From positions 174,872-238,871 of the forward strand of contig DIYL01000059.1 of assembly GCA_002428985.1 (NCBI GenBank): a stretch of 64,000 bases of DNA, given 5' to 3'. The translations under genes were made by a program, and so were the position numbers. Under the pieces are notes generated by a model. That model saw only the letters and a program-made list of their open reading frames with translations, had not been told where the DNA came from and made no database searches. Every line of letters starts with the position of its first letter. Position 1 is the first letter of the stretch. Positions 23,777 through 33,104 of this stretch are shown piece by piece. This DNA comes from Anaerolineales bacterium UBA6055 (GTDB lineage Bacteria > Chloroflexota > Anaerolineae > Aggregatilineales > Phototrophicaceae).

Positions 23777-24319
23777 TTATTTTAACTTCCACGGTATTCC
23801 CGCGACCAGTAACAAGACCTCATCAGCTTGTTCAGCAATACGTTGATTCGCGCGTCCGAGCATATCGCGGAAGAACCGACCCAAGCGGGTGGGTGGTACA
23901 ACACCCATCCCAACTTCGTTACTCACCACAATCCATGTCGCTGATGACCGTCGATATACATCCAACAACGGATCAATCTGTTTTAAAGTCGCGTTGTTCG
24001 CATCTATCTGGGTGACATCCTCGGCTAATCCAAGCAAAACATTTGTCGTCAAAAATGTGATGCAATCCAGCAGAACCGTATCGTACTCACCTTGAAAATC
24101 TGCAATCGCTTGATAAGTCTGATGTGGTGCTTCAAGTGTATGCCAATGGTCAGGGCGATCATCTTGATGATGCTTAACCCGTTCGCGCATATCATCATCA
24201 AATGCCTGAGCAGTTGCAACGTATAACACACGGTCGCCTTTTTCACGAGCTATTTTTTCAGCAGTGTAACTCTTACCACTACGCGCACCACCCAACAGAA
24301 AAATCAGGCGTTTATCCAT
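23777..24319 (-). CDS. cobU: Adenosylcobinamide kinase / adenosylcobinamide-phosphate guanylyltransferase
   Basis: 180 residues from the ATG at 24319; the in-frame TTG at 24331 is less likely. P-loop LGGARSGKSYTAEKIA at the start, HQDDRPDHWHTLEAP with the guanylylated His region, VLLDCITFLTTN, and VSNEVGMGVVPPTRLGRFFRD are the CobU signature. It phosphorylates adenosylcobinamide and then adds GMP, late in B12 nucleotide-loop assembly. Its start overlaps the end of cobS by 8 bases, so translation is coupled. Confidence 0.94.
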   Translation of the reverse strand: MDKRLIFLLGGARSGKSYTAEKIAREKGDRVLYVATAQAFDDDMRERVKHHQDDRPDHWHTLEAPHQTYQAIADFQGEYDTVLLDCITFLTTNVLLGLAEDVTQIDANNATLKQIDPLLDVYRRSSATWIVVSNEVGMGVVPPTRLGRFFRDMLGRANQRIAEQADEVLLLVAGIPWKLK

Positions 24320-25019
24320 AGCTTGCCCCAATCACCAATAAACACAAGATTTCAACCAATTCACAGACAGCCCCATAAACATCACCTGTGATGCCACCAC
24401 CAAGGCGACGACTTGCCCACTTACCAAACAACCACACAAAACAAAATACACTAATCATCAGGATGGCTATATCAAAGTAGACACAAACGGCAAAGGCGAT
24501 TCCCGTTGCAATTAATATTTGTTGTGTGCCGAGCCCATCACGGAAGAAACCACCCAAACCCGATTTGCGGGCATATGGGAAACTATAAACAGCAAGCACC
24601 ATTGCCCACCGCCCCAATACAGGCGGAATAAGCAGGAGTTCAACTGGAATATTGTCAATTGCTAGAAACTTAACGAGTAGCAACAAGATCAAGCCAATCA
24701 CAGCCCATGACCCTGTGCGCGGGTCTTTCATAATTTCGAGTCGGCGTTCGGGTTCAACCGTCGCAAGCAGTCCATCACAACTATCACTAAAGCCATCCAG
24801 ATGCAATCCACCGGTGATGACCACCCACGCCAGCAAGATGAATGCAGTTGTCAGCCCACTATCAAAAGGCGAAACTCCGGCAACGAGCGTTAACACACCC
24901 CCAATCAGCACACCGACCAGCGGATACCATGCAAATGACCAACCCGCTTTACGCCCTTCCGGAAAGCCCAGCGGAATAATGGTTAAAAATGAAATCGCCG
25001 AGCGCAGATCATCCAACAT
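24312..25019 (-). CDS. cobS: Adenosylcobinamide-GDP ribazoletransferase
   Basis: 235 residues from the ATG at 25019, which puts LRSAISFLTIIPLG at the expected place near the N-terminus; an ATG at 25037 is also possible. Multi-pass membrane protein with FSDSCDGLLA (the DxxDG-like Asp motif), PERRLEIMKDPRTGSWAV and GRWAMVLAVYSFPYAR, all CobS hallmarks. It joins adenosylcobinamide-GDP and alpha-ribazole. Its start overlaps the end of cobT. Confidence 0.94.
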   Translation of the reverse strand: MLDDLRSAISFLTIIPLGFPEGRKAGWSFAWYPLVGVLIGGVLTLVAGVSPFDSGLTTAFILLAWVVITGGLHLDGFSDSCDGLLATVEPERRLEIMKDPRTGSWAVIGLILLLLVKFLAIDNIPVELLLIPPVLGRWAMVLAVYSFPYARKSGLGGFFRDGLGTQQILIATGIAFAVCVYFDIAILMISVFCFVWLFGKWASRRLGGGITGDVYGAVCELVEILCLLVIGASYG

Positions 25020-26067
25020 CCAATTTGCCCATTTCATTGAGCGTTCGCATCGCAGATTCAATCAATGGGAAGGCTAACAATGCGCCAGTCCCTTCGCCCA
25101 AGCGCAACTCCAAATTGAGCAATGGATCCAGTCTCAGATAATCCAATGAGATGATATGTCCCGCTTCGACACTCTGGTGTCCAGCAATAAGGTAATTGAC
25201 AACATCAGGGTTCATCTGATGCGCAATCAATGCGCCCGCCGTACAAATCAAGCCATCCAACACTACCGGAATCCGCTGACTTGCAGCATACAATATCGCC
25301 CCTGCAATCGCGCCGATTTCATATCCCCCGATTTTTGCCAGAGTATTGTCATCAGGTGGCTGATGCAAATCCAACGCCTGTTTAATCAGATCCACCTTAC
25401 GAGTGTAGGTATCATCATCAATACCCGATCCACGTCCAGTTACAGCCTCAACATCCATGCCCGTAATTGCTGCAATAATCGCGCTAGCAGGAGTCGTGTT
25501 ACCGATGCCCATCTCACCCAAAAAGACCAGATCCAGTCCACGCTTTTGCTCGTCGCGCACAATATCCATACCCAACTGAATCGCTTTATCGGCTTGTTCT
25601 GTTGTCATCGCCGTTCCTTGAGTGAAGTCAGCTGTCCCATGTGCAATTTTGCGTTGCACAAAAGTCGGCGTCTGCATCTCAATTCCAATCGGCGGCACAA
25701 GGCTACGCGGACGGGGTTTAAATTTATGATCAACACCAGCATCAACCACAATCAAACGCGCCCCCATCTGCCGAGTGAGGCTATTGACAGCCGCTGTGCC
25801 ATCTAAAAATTGCTTGACCATATATGCTGTCACAGCCGACGGGACACTACTGACCCCATGCGCCATCACACCATGATCGCCTGCAAACAGCAGCGTCGCG
25901 CGCCGAGCCGGAAACCAGTCAGTTTTCCCACTCATACCCGCTAATCGAATCGAAAGTGTTTCCAGTTTACCGAGTGCGCCTTGGGGTTTAACTAATGTCG
26001 CTTGTTTTTCACGCGCTTGTGTCATCGCGTCTTCATCTAAAGATGGAATCGTGGGGATGGTTATCAC
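25009..26067 (-). CDS. cobT: Nicotinate-nucleotide-dimethylbenzimidazole phosphoribosyltransferase
   Basis: 352 residues, standard length, GTG start at 26067. KPQGALGKLETLSIRLAGM, LLFAGDHGVMAHGVS, FLGEMGIGNTTPASAI and the closing RLGEGTGALLAFPLIE with the catalytic Glu are the CobT pattern. It makes alpha-ribazole phosphate from dimethylbenzimidazole. cobT-cobS-cobU form a compact leftward operon for nucleotide-loop assembly, suggesting cobinamide salvage; no corrin-ring genes are present here. No cobalamin riboswitch is visible in the short upstream region, which instead holds a palindromic repeat. Confidence 0.95.
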   Translation of the reverse strand: MITIPTIPSLDEDAMTQAREKQATLVKPQGALGKLETLSIRLAGMSGKTDWFPARRATLLFAGDHGVMAHGVSSVPSAVTAYMVKQFLDGTAAVNSLTRQMGARLIVVDAGVDHKFKPRPRSLVPPIGIEMQTPTFVQRKIAHGTADFTQGTAMTTEQADKAIQLGMDIVRDEQKRGLDLVFLGEMGIGNTTPASAIIAAITGMDVEAVTGRGSGIDDDTYTRKVDLIKQALDLHQPPDDNTLAKIGGYEIGAIAGAILYAASQRIPVVLDGLICTAGALIAHQMNPDVVNYLIAGHQSVEAGHIISLDYLRLDPLLNLELRLGEGTGALLAFPLIESAMRTLNEMGKLDVG

Positions 26068-26103
26068 GTTGGTTTCTTTCTGTTGTGGATTATGATTTAT
26101 GAT

Positions 26104-26132
26104 GTAGGGGCACGATGCATCGTGCCTCTAAC
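26104..26132. repeat. Palindromic intergenic repeat (GTAGGGGCACGATGC type)
   Basis: GGCACGATGCATCGTGCC at 26109-26126 is a perfect 18-base palindrome, flanked by GTAGG and TCTAAC. Same family as 9189 and 38487. Confidence 0.65.
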
Positions 26133-26143
26133 AGATATTTACG

Positions 26144-27061
26144 TTATGCCTGTTCCTGTCGCGTCAATTCGAGGAAAATATCCTCCAAATTCATCGCCAA
26201 CTGACGCAACTCAACCAAGTCCCAACCGTTACTGACAACAGCATTTGCAATCGCCGGACGTGGGTCAGCGTCAATCACAGGCGTAATGATAAGGCTATCG
26301 CGTTCTGTGTCAACCCGTTCAACACTATCAATCTGTTGAATCACTTTAGACACTGCATCCGATGCACCATTTGTCCGCAGAAGAATACGCCCGCCACGCT
26401 CTAAATCTTGACGCAAAAATGTCGGCGCGCCTTCAGCCACAATTTCACCCTGATTGATAATCACAACTTTATCGCAGATTTGCTCGGCTTCAGAGAGGAT
26501 GTGTGTACTGAACAAGACCGTACGATCTTTCCCCAACTCACGAATCAGATTGCGCAAATCAATCACCTGACGCGGATCTAGCCCGATCGTCGGCTCATCA
26601 AGAATCAACACCGATGGATTATGCATAATCGCTGATGCCAATCCCAACCGTTGCTTCATCCCTTTTGATAGTGAGCGAATTCGGCTTTTGGCACGATCTT
26701 CCAAGCCCACACGTTCAAGGGCTTCCGTCGCCTTTTCTTTACGATTCGCTAAACCGCGCATCTCACCGATATATTTGATGTACCCCAACGCCGTCATATC
26801 ACGGTACAACGGCACATTTTCCGGTAAATAGCCGACCTGTTCGCGCACATCCATACTCTGCTCGAACACATCAAACTCGGCAACTGTCGCACTCCCTGCT
26901 GTCGGCGGCATCACCCCTGTCAGAATGCGCATGGTTGTTGTTTTTCCCGCACCATTCGGCCCTAAAAACCCCGTCACCTGTCCGGGATGCGCCGTAAAAG
27001 AGATGTCATTCACCGCGACAAAATCGCCATATTTTTTTGTCAGATTCGAAACTTCGATCAT
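26144..27061 (-). CDS. ABC transporter ATP-binding protein (GldA/CcmA-like)
   Basis: 305 residues. Walker A GPNGAGKTT, Q-loop YLPENVPLY, signature LSKGMKQRLGLA, Walker B VLILDEPTIGLD and the switch His in LFSTHIL are intact. The 80-residue C-terminal extension matches exporters of the DUF4162/GldA kind that work with a separate ABC-2 permease. That permease is not in the window: the next gene downstream is cobT. Substrate unknown; gliding-type or general membrane export is possible. Confidence 0.9.
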   Translation of the reverse strand: MIEVSNLTKKYGDFVAVNDISFTAHPGQVTGFLGPNGAGKTTTMRILTGVMPPTAGSATVAEFDVFEQSMDVREQVGYLPENVPLYRDMTALGYIKYIGEMRGLANRKEKATEALERVGLEDRAKSRIRSLSKGMKQRLGLASAIMHNPSVLILDEPTIGLDPRQVIDLRNLIRELGKDRTVLFSTHILSEAEQICDKVVIINQGEIVAEGAPTFLRQDLERGGRILLRTNGASDAVSKVIQQIDSVERVDTERDSLIITPVIDADPRPAIANAVVSNGWDLVELRQLAMNLEDIFLELTRQEQA

Positions 27062-27092
27062 AGGTTTGATTGCTCACAAATTTGTATAAATC

Positions 27093-27119
27093 GTAGGGAC
27101 GAGGCATGCCCAGTCCTAT
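27093..27119. repeat. Palindromic intergenic repeat (GTAGGGACGAGGCATGC type)
   Basis: GGGACGAGGCATGCCCAGTCC is an imperfect palindrome between the ABC ATPase and the propeller operon, very close to the 9189 unit (shared ACGAGGCATGCC). Confidence 0.6.
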
Positions 27120-27147
27120 ATTTTCCGTCTGCTATTATGCCACACAA

Positions 27148-28515
27148 TTAGGGTGTAGATTGAGGGTTTGGTTGGATCGCCCCATTCAAGAAAATATCAG
27201 TAATGCCCACTTTACAACGTTCCATAGTATCAGGTTCAATAAGATAGGTCATATATAAACCCTTGGTTTGTGTTATCCATTTTTGCATTACGATGTAATC
27301 TTGACCGTCAATATATATCCAAAACAGGTTGTTTGGTACATCAAAAGTAACCAGAAGTTGATCGGTTACAGAATCTAGATTTAGAAGTCGATATTCTCGA
27401 TTGATGAGTCTGTATCGAGGGTATGAGCTCAGAGAGGCTATTGTGTTGCGCGATGCATACAACATGTATTTTTGAGATGTTGATATAGAATAATCATTAA
27501 GCGTAGTGAGATATTCTGTAATTGGTGATATCGACTCTGTTTCGACATCCCTCCAAAATAATGTGTTATCAAGTGAATCTAAGTACAATGCACGGTTCAT
27601 CTTGTCATCCCAGAATTGGAACTGTGCATCCAGTTCAAGGAGTGCATTCGTCTCAAGATTATATGAAAACATACCCCGATCTGAAGTCCAGAACAGCGCA
27701 AATCTTTCGTGGTAAATCACCATTGCGGTAACATTTTTATACGGCAATGATGTCACAGGCGTAATATGACCTTCTTCTGCATTGTATTCGTATAGCATCT
27801 TATCTTCGGCGAAGTAAAAGGTTGTCTCAGAAACCCAATATACTTGACTTGCATGATTGGGAATGTCAGCCAACCTAAGGTTTTCTAGTTTTTCAAAGTC
27901 ATATATAAACCATCCATCTAGTGACTTGACCACTGCATATTTACTATCTGGTGACCACCAAATTGAGTTGATGTACTCTATTTGGGGATCACCTTCGTTA
28001 AATTCCAGAATATCTACATCATCGCCTGAAATCTGCATAAAGTATTGTCTAGACTGCCCCTGATCGTCTAGAGCACCAAAGGCGATGTAGCGTCCATTTG
28101 GCGACCAACCCCATGAAATCACATAAGATAAAGAGGCGGGATAAGGTAGTTCTATTAGTTTTGTGGGGTTTGCAACATTGTATATGACAGGTTTACCGTC
28201 AATCGCATGATACCCCATATAATGTCCATACGGTGACCAACGCACACCTTCACTTGTCGGTAGATCGTAAGTTGTGAAAGTACTATGTTGACCTTTATTT
28301 ATCGATGTCAGTTGTGTCGGTTGTCCGTATGCAAACAATCGATCTTCCTCAAACTGACACTGCGCCGTGAACGGATCAGTTGCCAGCCAACCCTGAATCG
28401 GTGGCGAAAGCACAATCATTCCAACGATCAGCAAATCGAACAGCAAAAACAGGATAATTAATCTCCGTCGTCGGTTCGGCGTGCGTTTGCGTTTCGGTTT
28501 GAGTTTATCAGTCAT
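27148..28515 (-). CDS. Membrane-anchored beta-propeller protein, paralogue 1
   Basis: 455 residues. A Lys/Arg-rich cytoplasmic start (KPKRKRTPNRRRR) is followed by one TM helix (LIILFLLFDLLIVGMIVL), so the rest lies outside the membrane. The body has repeated TolB/WD40-like blades with motifs such as VRWSPYGHYMGYHA, GWSPNGRYIAFGA and WWSPDSKYAVVKS. A Cys soon after the TM (QCQFEED) and a Cys near the C-terminus (ERCKVG) recur at the same places in the two upstream paralogues. Function unknown. It is last in a seven-gene operon and starts 3 bases after the paralogue at 28519. Confidence 0.8.
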   Translation of the reverse strand: MTDKLKPKRKRTPNRRRRLIILFLLFDLLIVGMIVLSPPIQGWLATDPFTAQCQFEEDRLFAYGQPTQLTSINKGQHSTFTTYDLPTSEGVRWSPYGHYMGYHAIDGKPVIYNVANPTKLIELPYPASLSYVISWGWSPNGRYIAFGALDDQGQSRQYFMQISGDDVDILEFNEGDPQIEYINSIWWSPDSKYAVVKSLDGWFIYDFEKLENLRLADIPNHASQVYWVSETTFYFAEDKMLYEYNAEEGHITPVTSLPYKNVTAMVIYHERFALFWTSDRGMFSYNLETNALLELDAQFQFWDDKMNRALYLDSLDNTLFWRDVETESISPITEYLTTLNDYSISTSQKYMLYASRNTIASLSSYPRYRLINREYRLLNLDSVTDQLLVTFDVPNNLFWIYIDGQDYIVMQKWITQTKGLYMTYLIEPDTMERCKVGITDIFLNGAIQPNPQSTP

Positions 28516-28518
28516 ATG

Positions 28519-29886
28519 TTACGCCCCTACGATCAATTCAACTCGGGGTGCGTAAAATGTACCTAGCTTACACCGTTCTTGGTTTTGTGGATTAAACAGA
28601 TAAAATACACTTGTATCATCTTCCGTGCGCAGACCATAAAGAATGTAATCCGTACCATTGATATTGTGCCACCCAAAATCACTACTATTCGGGTCATCAA
28701 ATACAATTGTATCTTGGGTAAACATGTCTTGTATCGTGTAAGTATTTACATACGGCGTTAGCTGTTCCCAATAGTAAGCATAACGTCCCGTAGGTGAGAA
28801 TTTTAGGCTCGATGTAATGGGTGTTATATTCACCTGCTCGCCAGCATAAGGTCCTCGCGTATAATAAAGCAACAATCCGTCCTGACTATCCTCAAACTCA
28901 AAAACCACCAACCCATCATGTACTGTATAACTCAATTTACGCGACGTATCCATCGGTAGCACATGAGACACATCAGGGTTGCGGAAATCAGCGTATAAGA
29001 AGTTACCAGAGCGATCCATACCCCCTAACGATTGAGTGAGGTCGATGTAACCACGCACATTTGGTGAAAATCGTGTACCACCTGCAAGATATGAAGCATC
29101 AAAACGCACATCAAACACATTGTCAACAACATCATCAATCACATTCCACTGGCGTAAATAGCCTCCGGTAGAAAGATACACTATTGTCGTCTCACTGATC
29201 CATCCATAAATTGTCTGCACATCGCTTGGTAAATCAATAGATTCAAGCGTTTTTGAACGTGTGTCAAATATTTGCGCCAATCGTAGCGCATCACGTCTAT
29301 ACAATAAGACATAATGTTCATCTGTTGACCACCTCCAATTGCGATTGGAGGTCTGTATATGCAGGATGCGTTCACCTGTTTGTGCATCACCGATTGCAAT
29401 ATAGTTGACATTATTATCATTCCACGTCATGCGTACCATATAACGATTTGAGGGTGACTGTCCTCTAGTTGTTGACCTATCGAGTAATGTCATCGCTGTT
29501 AATGTATGGGTCTCCAAATTAAATGCCAGATGCTCCTGTTGTTGCTCTAGCCAAACATAAGGCGAGCCATCAACACCACTGTTAAATGTTATATTACTCG
29601 TTCCAAGCAGATGAACCGTATCATCCCCTAGTTGTGTGATATAACTCGCATATGTGGTCGGCACATAAATATAAACATCCGCATCAAACTCACATAACGG
29701 GGTGAATGGATCTCCATCAGGTACATTAAATACATCCGGTGGCGGTTTCAGAGATTCAGGTAACATCAGATAGACACCCATTCCGATGACCATCAAAATC
29801 GCAATCAATAATACAATAATTCGACTTCTACGAGAGCGTTTCGGCTTTTCTTTGCGCTTACGTTTGGGTTTGTCAGTATAGGTCAT
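28519..29886 (-). CDS. Membrane-anchored beta-propeller protein, paralogue 2
   Basis: 455 residues with the same plan as the 27148 protein: basic start (KPKRKRKEKPKRSRRSR), one TM helix (IIVLLIAILMVIGMGVYLML), Pro-rich linker, LCEFDADVYIY, about six beta-propeller blades (NWRWSTDEHYVLLYRRD, LKFSPTGRYAYYWEQ) and the closing ERCKLG. Its start overlaps the end of the next gene upstream by 14 bases, indicating coupled translation. Confidence 0.8.
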   Translation of the reverse strand: MTYTDKPKRKRKEKPKRSRRSRIIVLLIAILMVIGMGVYLMLPESLKPPPDVFNVPDGDPFTPLCEFDADVYIYVPTTYASYITQLGDDTVHLLGTSNITFNSGVDGSPYVWLEQQQEHLAFNLETHTLTAMTLLDRSTTRGQSPSNRYMVRMTWNDNNVNYIAIGDAQTGERILHIQTSNRNWRWSTDEHYVLLYRRDALRLAQIFDTRSKTLESIDLPSDVQTIYGWISETTIVYLSTGGYLRQWNVIDDVVDNVFDVRFDASYLAGGTRFSPNVRGYIDLTQSLGGMDRSGNFLYADFRNPDVSHVLPMDTSRKLSYTVHDGLVVFEFEDSQDGLLLYYTRGPYAGEQVNITPITSSLKFSPTGRYAYYWEQLTPYVNTYTIQDMFTQDTIVFDDPNSSDFGWHNINGTDYILYGLRTEDDTSVFYLFNPQNQERCKLGTFYAPRVELIVGA

Positions 29887-31252
29887 GATGTTTTGTCCTC
29901 AGATTGAATGAAAACAGATGGTGTGTAATACGTCCCAATTTGCAGTTATCACGCGATTCAGGATCCAGTAGATAATGCACATACGCATCACCATCTACTG
30001 GAACAACATGGTATAAATACGATGTCCCGTCGATTTCGTACCAGTCGACCGACAAATTCTCCGGCGTATCAATCGTGAAGGTCTCACCTGTGGTCAAACT
30101 TTGGATAATACGATTCTTGTTATCCGTTGGCTCATAAACAATATATAGCCCATCTGGAGAAATCTGAAATTCATTGCGATTTAACGGTTCAACAGTTACA
30201 AAAAGTTCTGTCTCAGGGAAGAACAATGACATGGGTTGGGCGGGATCATCATACTTAAACAATACATAATGACGTGTCACAAAAAAATTGAGCCCACCCA
30301 ACATATCAACCTCAAAGTTGATATGATCACCCGTTTCTGGATCCATCAGGTGGAAAATATTGGGGGATTCGATCCCCGCCATATACGAACTTCGAATCGG
30401 TTTCCCTCGAAAGTTTGGTGAGCGCTGAATATCGTCAGTCATGTAATAATCTTCAAAACGCACATCATAATATTGTATGTTCTCGCCTGTTCGCCAATTC
30501 CATCCACGCAACCAACCCGCCCGTGTTTCATACAGAATCGTATCGTCGTCAATCCATCGGACAATATCTGTAGCATCTGCTGGAGGCTGAACTTCAACTA
30601 CAGTTTGATCTACTAAATTAAGAATCTGTGCATCGACAGAATCTTGCGGGCGCAATAATACATATTGCTCATCAGGTGACCAATGTGGCAAAGGGGTTTC
30701 ATCATCAATCTGGTATATGACCTCACCAGTTGCACCATCATAAATCACGGTACGTGGTTTAACATTGGATTGTCCTACATTCGAGCGATACGCATAACGG
30801 AGTCTCGGTGACGCATAACTATAACTGTAATCAGTCCAATCGTTTGTATAATGTAGGTCACCAGTATTCAGATCAACGACAATTGTACTGGAATCTGTAC
30901 CATCATAGAGCGTTCCCCACACATACGGACTACCTTCTACCCAATGGCTTAGATTAAACGTATGTGGCATAGGAATCACAGATTCGTTGCCGATAGATAC
31001 AAGGAAGCCCCCCGTAGAAGTCGCGACCGCCATATGTGGATTTGTGTCGAACTCACAAAACGGTGTAAACAGATCACCATCAGCCGGAACCACAAGATCA
31101 TTCGGCAGTTCAACATAATGTGGATTTGGTATCAGCAATACAGCAATCACGATTCCAAGAAAAATCACAGCGACAAGTAGTACAAGTTGCAAGAAACGAT
31201 AGGAACGTTGTTTACGCTTAGGTTTGCCTTTGCGTTTCGGTTTATCCATCAT
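29873..31252 (-). CDS. Membrane-anchored beta-propeller protein, paralogue 3
   Basis: 459 residues, same plan: basic start (KPKRKGKPKRKQR), one TM helix (LQLVLLVAVIFLGIVIAVLLI), FCEFDTNPHMA, blades such as PHWSPDEQYVLLRPQD and FQISPDGLYIVYEP, and DNCKLG near the end. The start overlaps the preceding gene by four bases (ATGA type). It sits at the junction of the two-TM genes and the propeller genes, tying the two halves of the operon together. Confidence 0.8.
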   Translation of the reverse strand: MMDKPKRKGKPKRKQRSYRFLQLVLLVAVIFLGIVIAVLLIPNPHYVELPNDLVVPADGDLFTPFCEFDTNPHMAVATSTGGFLVSIGNESVIPMPHTFNLSHWVEGSPYVWGTLYDGTDSSTIVVDLNTGDLHYTNDWTDYSYSYASPRLRYAYRSNVGQSNVKPRTVIYDGATGEVIYQIDDETPLPHWSPDEQYVLLRPQDSVDAQILNLVDQTVVEVQPPADATDIVRWIDDDTILYETRAGWLRGWNWRTGENIQYYDVRFEDYYMTDDIQRSPNFRGKPIRSSYMAGIESPNIFHLMDPETGDHINFEVDMLGGLNFFVTRHYVLFKYDDPAQPMSLFFPETELFVTVEPLNRNEFQISPDGLYIVYEPTDNKNRIIQSLTTGETFTIDTPENLSVDWYEIDGTSYLYHVVPVDGDAYVHYLLDPESRDNCKLGRITHHLFSFNLRTKHHDLY

Positions 31253-31899
31253 GATGAGACCTCCTGTGAGTGTTGTGATGTAGATTGTGTGATATTGTCG
31301 GATGAAACATCAATGGTCTTATCAGTAAGACGATTGCGAGCTGCTGTTATATCAGTGGTGGATCCAATATCCGCTAGTATATTGAGGAGTGCATCGCGAT
31401 CACGGAACATCTGCTGGAAATAAAATAAATTAGTCAAGCCAAGCGTAAACATCAAAAACGGGCTTGCCGTGATACCTTCTCGTGCTAGACCTGCCAGCCC
31501 CCACGTAATCAACATAAATAACCCCGCCAACAACACCGCCAGATATACCGGATCAAATTTCACCTGCCCACTGACCACAGTTTGACGTGTAGCAGCATCA
31601 TAATGAATGGTTCCGTTTGTCTTTAGCTCGGTATACAATCCGCCGACTTTGGTCTTAATCGTAAAGTGAATCACATCATCAGAGTCATCAATTTCTACAA
31701 ACCGCTGTCGTGGGAAAAACACACGCGTTAATCCATCCGGTTGATAAGCTAAGCGCTCAAGTTGTTCACGAACCTCATCAGGTGACACAGACATTACATG
31801 ATGAAATCGTCGGATAAACAACATCTCATCCCGCAAGCGGTGTAGGGGCGTATTTGACGTGTGTTTTACTTTATTGTTCGTCATATCGCTGTGACTCAT
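31249..31899 (-). CDS. Two-TM membrane protein of the propeller operon, paralogue 4
   Basis: 216 residues. A soluble N-terminal region of about 110 residues (RFHHVMSVSPDEVREQLERLAYQPDG; VVSGQVKFDPVYLAVLL, given as two parts) is followed by two closely spaced TM helices (VYLAVLLAGLFMLITWGLAGL and PFLMFTLGLTNLFYFQQMF) and a short soluble tail. The same plan recurs in the next three genes upstream. The GQVKFDP segment before the first TM is shared (GEVRFGV, GEVKFGL). No family recognised. Confidence 0.7.
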   Translation of the reverse strand: MSHSDMTNNKVKHTSNTPLHRLRDEMLFIRRFHHVMSVSPDEVREQLERLAYQPDGLTRVFFPRQRFVEIDDSDDVIHFTIKTKVGGLYTELKTNGTIHYDAATRQTVVSGQVKFDPVYLAVLLAGLFMLITWGLAGLAREGITASPFLMFTLGLTNLFYFQQMFRDRDALLNILADIGSTTDITAARNRLTDKTIDVSSDNITQSTSQHSQEVSS

Positions 31900-32491
31900 T
31901 ATCTAAATAGAGCAGGTCGTCGTTAATCGCATCATCAGTCGCATCTTGCCGTTTGAGCTTATCAAAGTTCCGATCGCTCATTCGTGGGGTAATTGTCTCT
32001 CGGATATCTTTGAGCAGATGATAGCGCTTCCAAAACATATGCCCGAATGTAAACAAGGGTGCACTCATGACTAATGCCAGCATCCACGGTGGTATCCGCA
32101 AACCAAAAAATTGAAAAATAAAGATCATCCACAATACAGATAGACCCAACAAGAAGAAATACACAACCCCAAAACGAACCTCACCAACCACACGCGCACC
32201 ATTATCCAAAGTCTGGTCAATGGATCCGGTTGCATGTGCAATTGTATATTGTTGTCGATCATCTTTAGCCTGCAAATCAAACTGATAATGATCGTACTGT
32301 TTTTCAGTTTTCAGCTTAAAACGCGGTAGTGTATGTCGCCATCCTTTCGGTTCATATGCCGATTCATTTAGACGTTCAACTACCGTGTCTATATCCAGTG
32401 AGGTCTCGAATTCAAACCGTTGCGTAAACAACAGGTGACTCATAAACCACTCTATTGAATTTTGTGGCGCGGATTTGCGTTTGTTAGACAT
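31871..32491 (-). CDS. Two-TM membrane protein of the propeller operon, paralogue 3
   Basis: 206 residues from the ATG at 32491, which has GGAG six bases upstream and lies 10 bases after the stop of the preceding gene; a longer frame to 32554 overlaps that gene by 53 bases and is unlikely. Pattern: FTQRFEFETSLDIDTVVERLNES, then VVGEVRFGVVYFFLLG, two TM helices, and a tail ending in acidic residues. Clear paralogue of its neighbours. Its end overlaps the start of the next gene by 29 bases. Confidence 0.7.
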   Translation of the reverse strand: MSNKRKSAPQNSIEWFMSHLLFTQRFEFETSLDIDTVVERLNESAYEPKGWRHTLPRFKLKTEKQYDHYQFDLQAKDDRQQYTIAHATGSIDQTLDNGARVVGEVRFGVVYFFLLGLSVLWMIFIFQFFGLRIPPWMLALVMSAPLFTFGHMFWKRYHLLKDIRETITPRMSDRNFDKLKRQDATDDAINDDLLYLDNESQRYDEQ

Positions 32492-32501
32492 AACAGCTCC
32501 A

Positions 32502-33104
32502 CTATTGACGGCGGCGGCGCACTTGTTCATTTGTGTTGTAGAAATCATCAACACCCGCAGTCGCCTGATGATTACTCAGCCGTCCGCGCCGATCCGACAA
32601 AAATGGCGTGACTTGCCCCTGTATATCATCAACCATACCGTTACGCTCTTTGAAGGTCTGCCAATAGAGATACAATGGCGCAAAAATCGGCACACCTCCA
32701 GTATAAAACAGGTACATCAGCCAATACGGAACCGTAAACATCCCAAATGTCCAGAACCCGCAAATCACAGAGACAATCAACAACATCAATGACCGATTGA
32801 GGCCGAATTTAACTTCGCCTTTAACAACTGTTTCGTCACCTTGTTGCATAATCCAACCACTACCGACACACCGCGCCTTCTGCGGTTCACGCTGATATTT
32901 ATTGCCAACCCATAACCAGAACTGATACTTGTCGCCAACTTGCTCAGTCTCGACTATATATTTTTGTTTACCTTCATTAAATGGCAATTCACCGAGTCGC
33001 TCTGCACAGAGATGTGCCGGAACAGGTGTGCGGAATTCAAAAGACTTCGTAAATCGTGTGCTTTCGAACAGTTGTTGTGTAATCGTATTTTGATTATCTG
33101 CCAT
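32502..33104 (-). CDS. Two-TM membrane protein of the propeller operon, paralogue 2
   Basis: 200 residues. FTKSFEFRTPVPAHLCAERLGEL aligns with the corresponding part of the 31871 protein; VVKGEVKFGLNRSLMLL leads into the first TM, and a second TM (YWLMYLFYTGGVPIFAPLYLY) follows. The start codon lies directly after the stop of the gene at 33105, so translation is coupled. Function unknown. Confidence 0.7.
   Translation of the reverse strand: MADNQNTITQQLFESTRFTKSFEFRTPVPAHLCAERLGELPFNEGKQKYIVETEQVGDKYQFWLWVGNKYQREPQKARCVGSGWIMQQGDETVVKGEVKFGLNRSLMLLIVSVICGFWTFGMFTVPYWLMYLFYTGGVPIFAPLYLYWQTFKERNGMVDDIQGQVTPFLSDRRGRLSNHQATAGVDDFYNTNEQVRRRRQ

Noticed and set aside
26068..26143. Cobalamin riboswitch before cobT
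   Set aside because: The region is too short and holds only a palindromic repeat; no B12-box-like sequence is visible.
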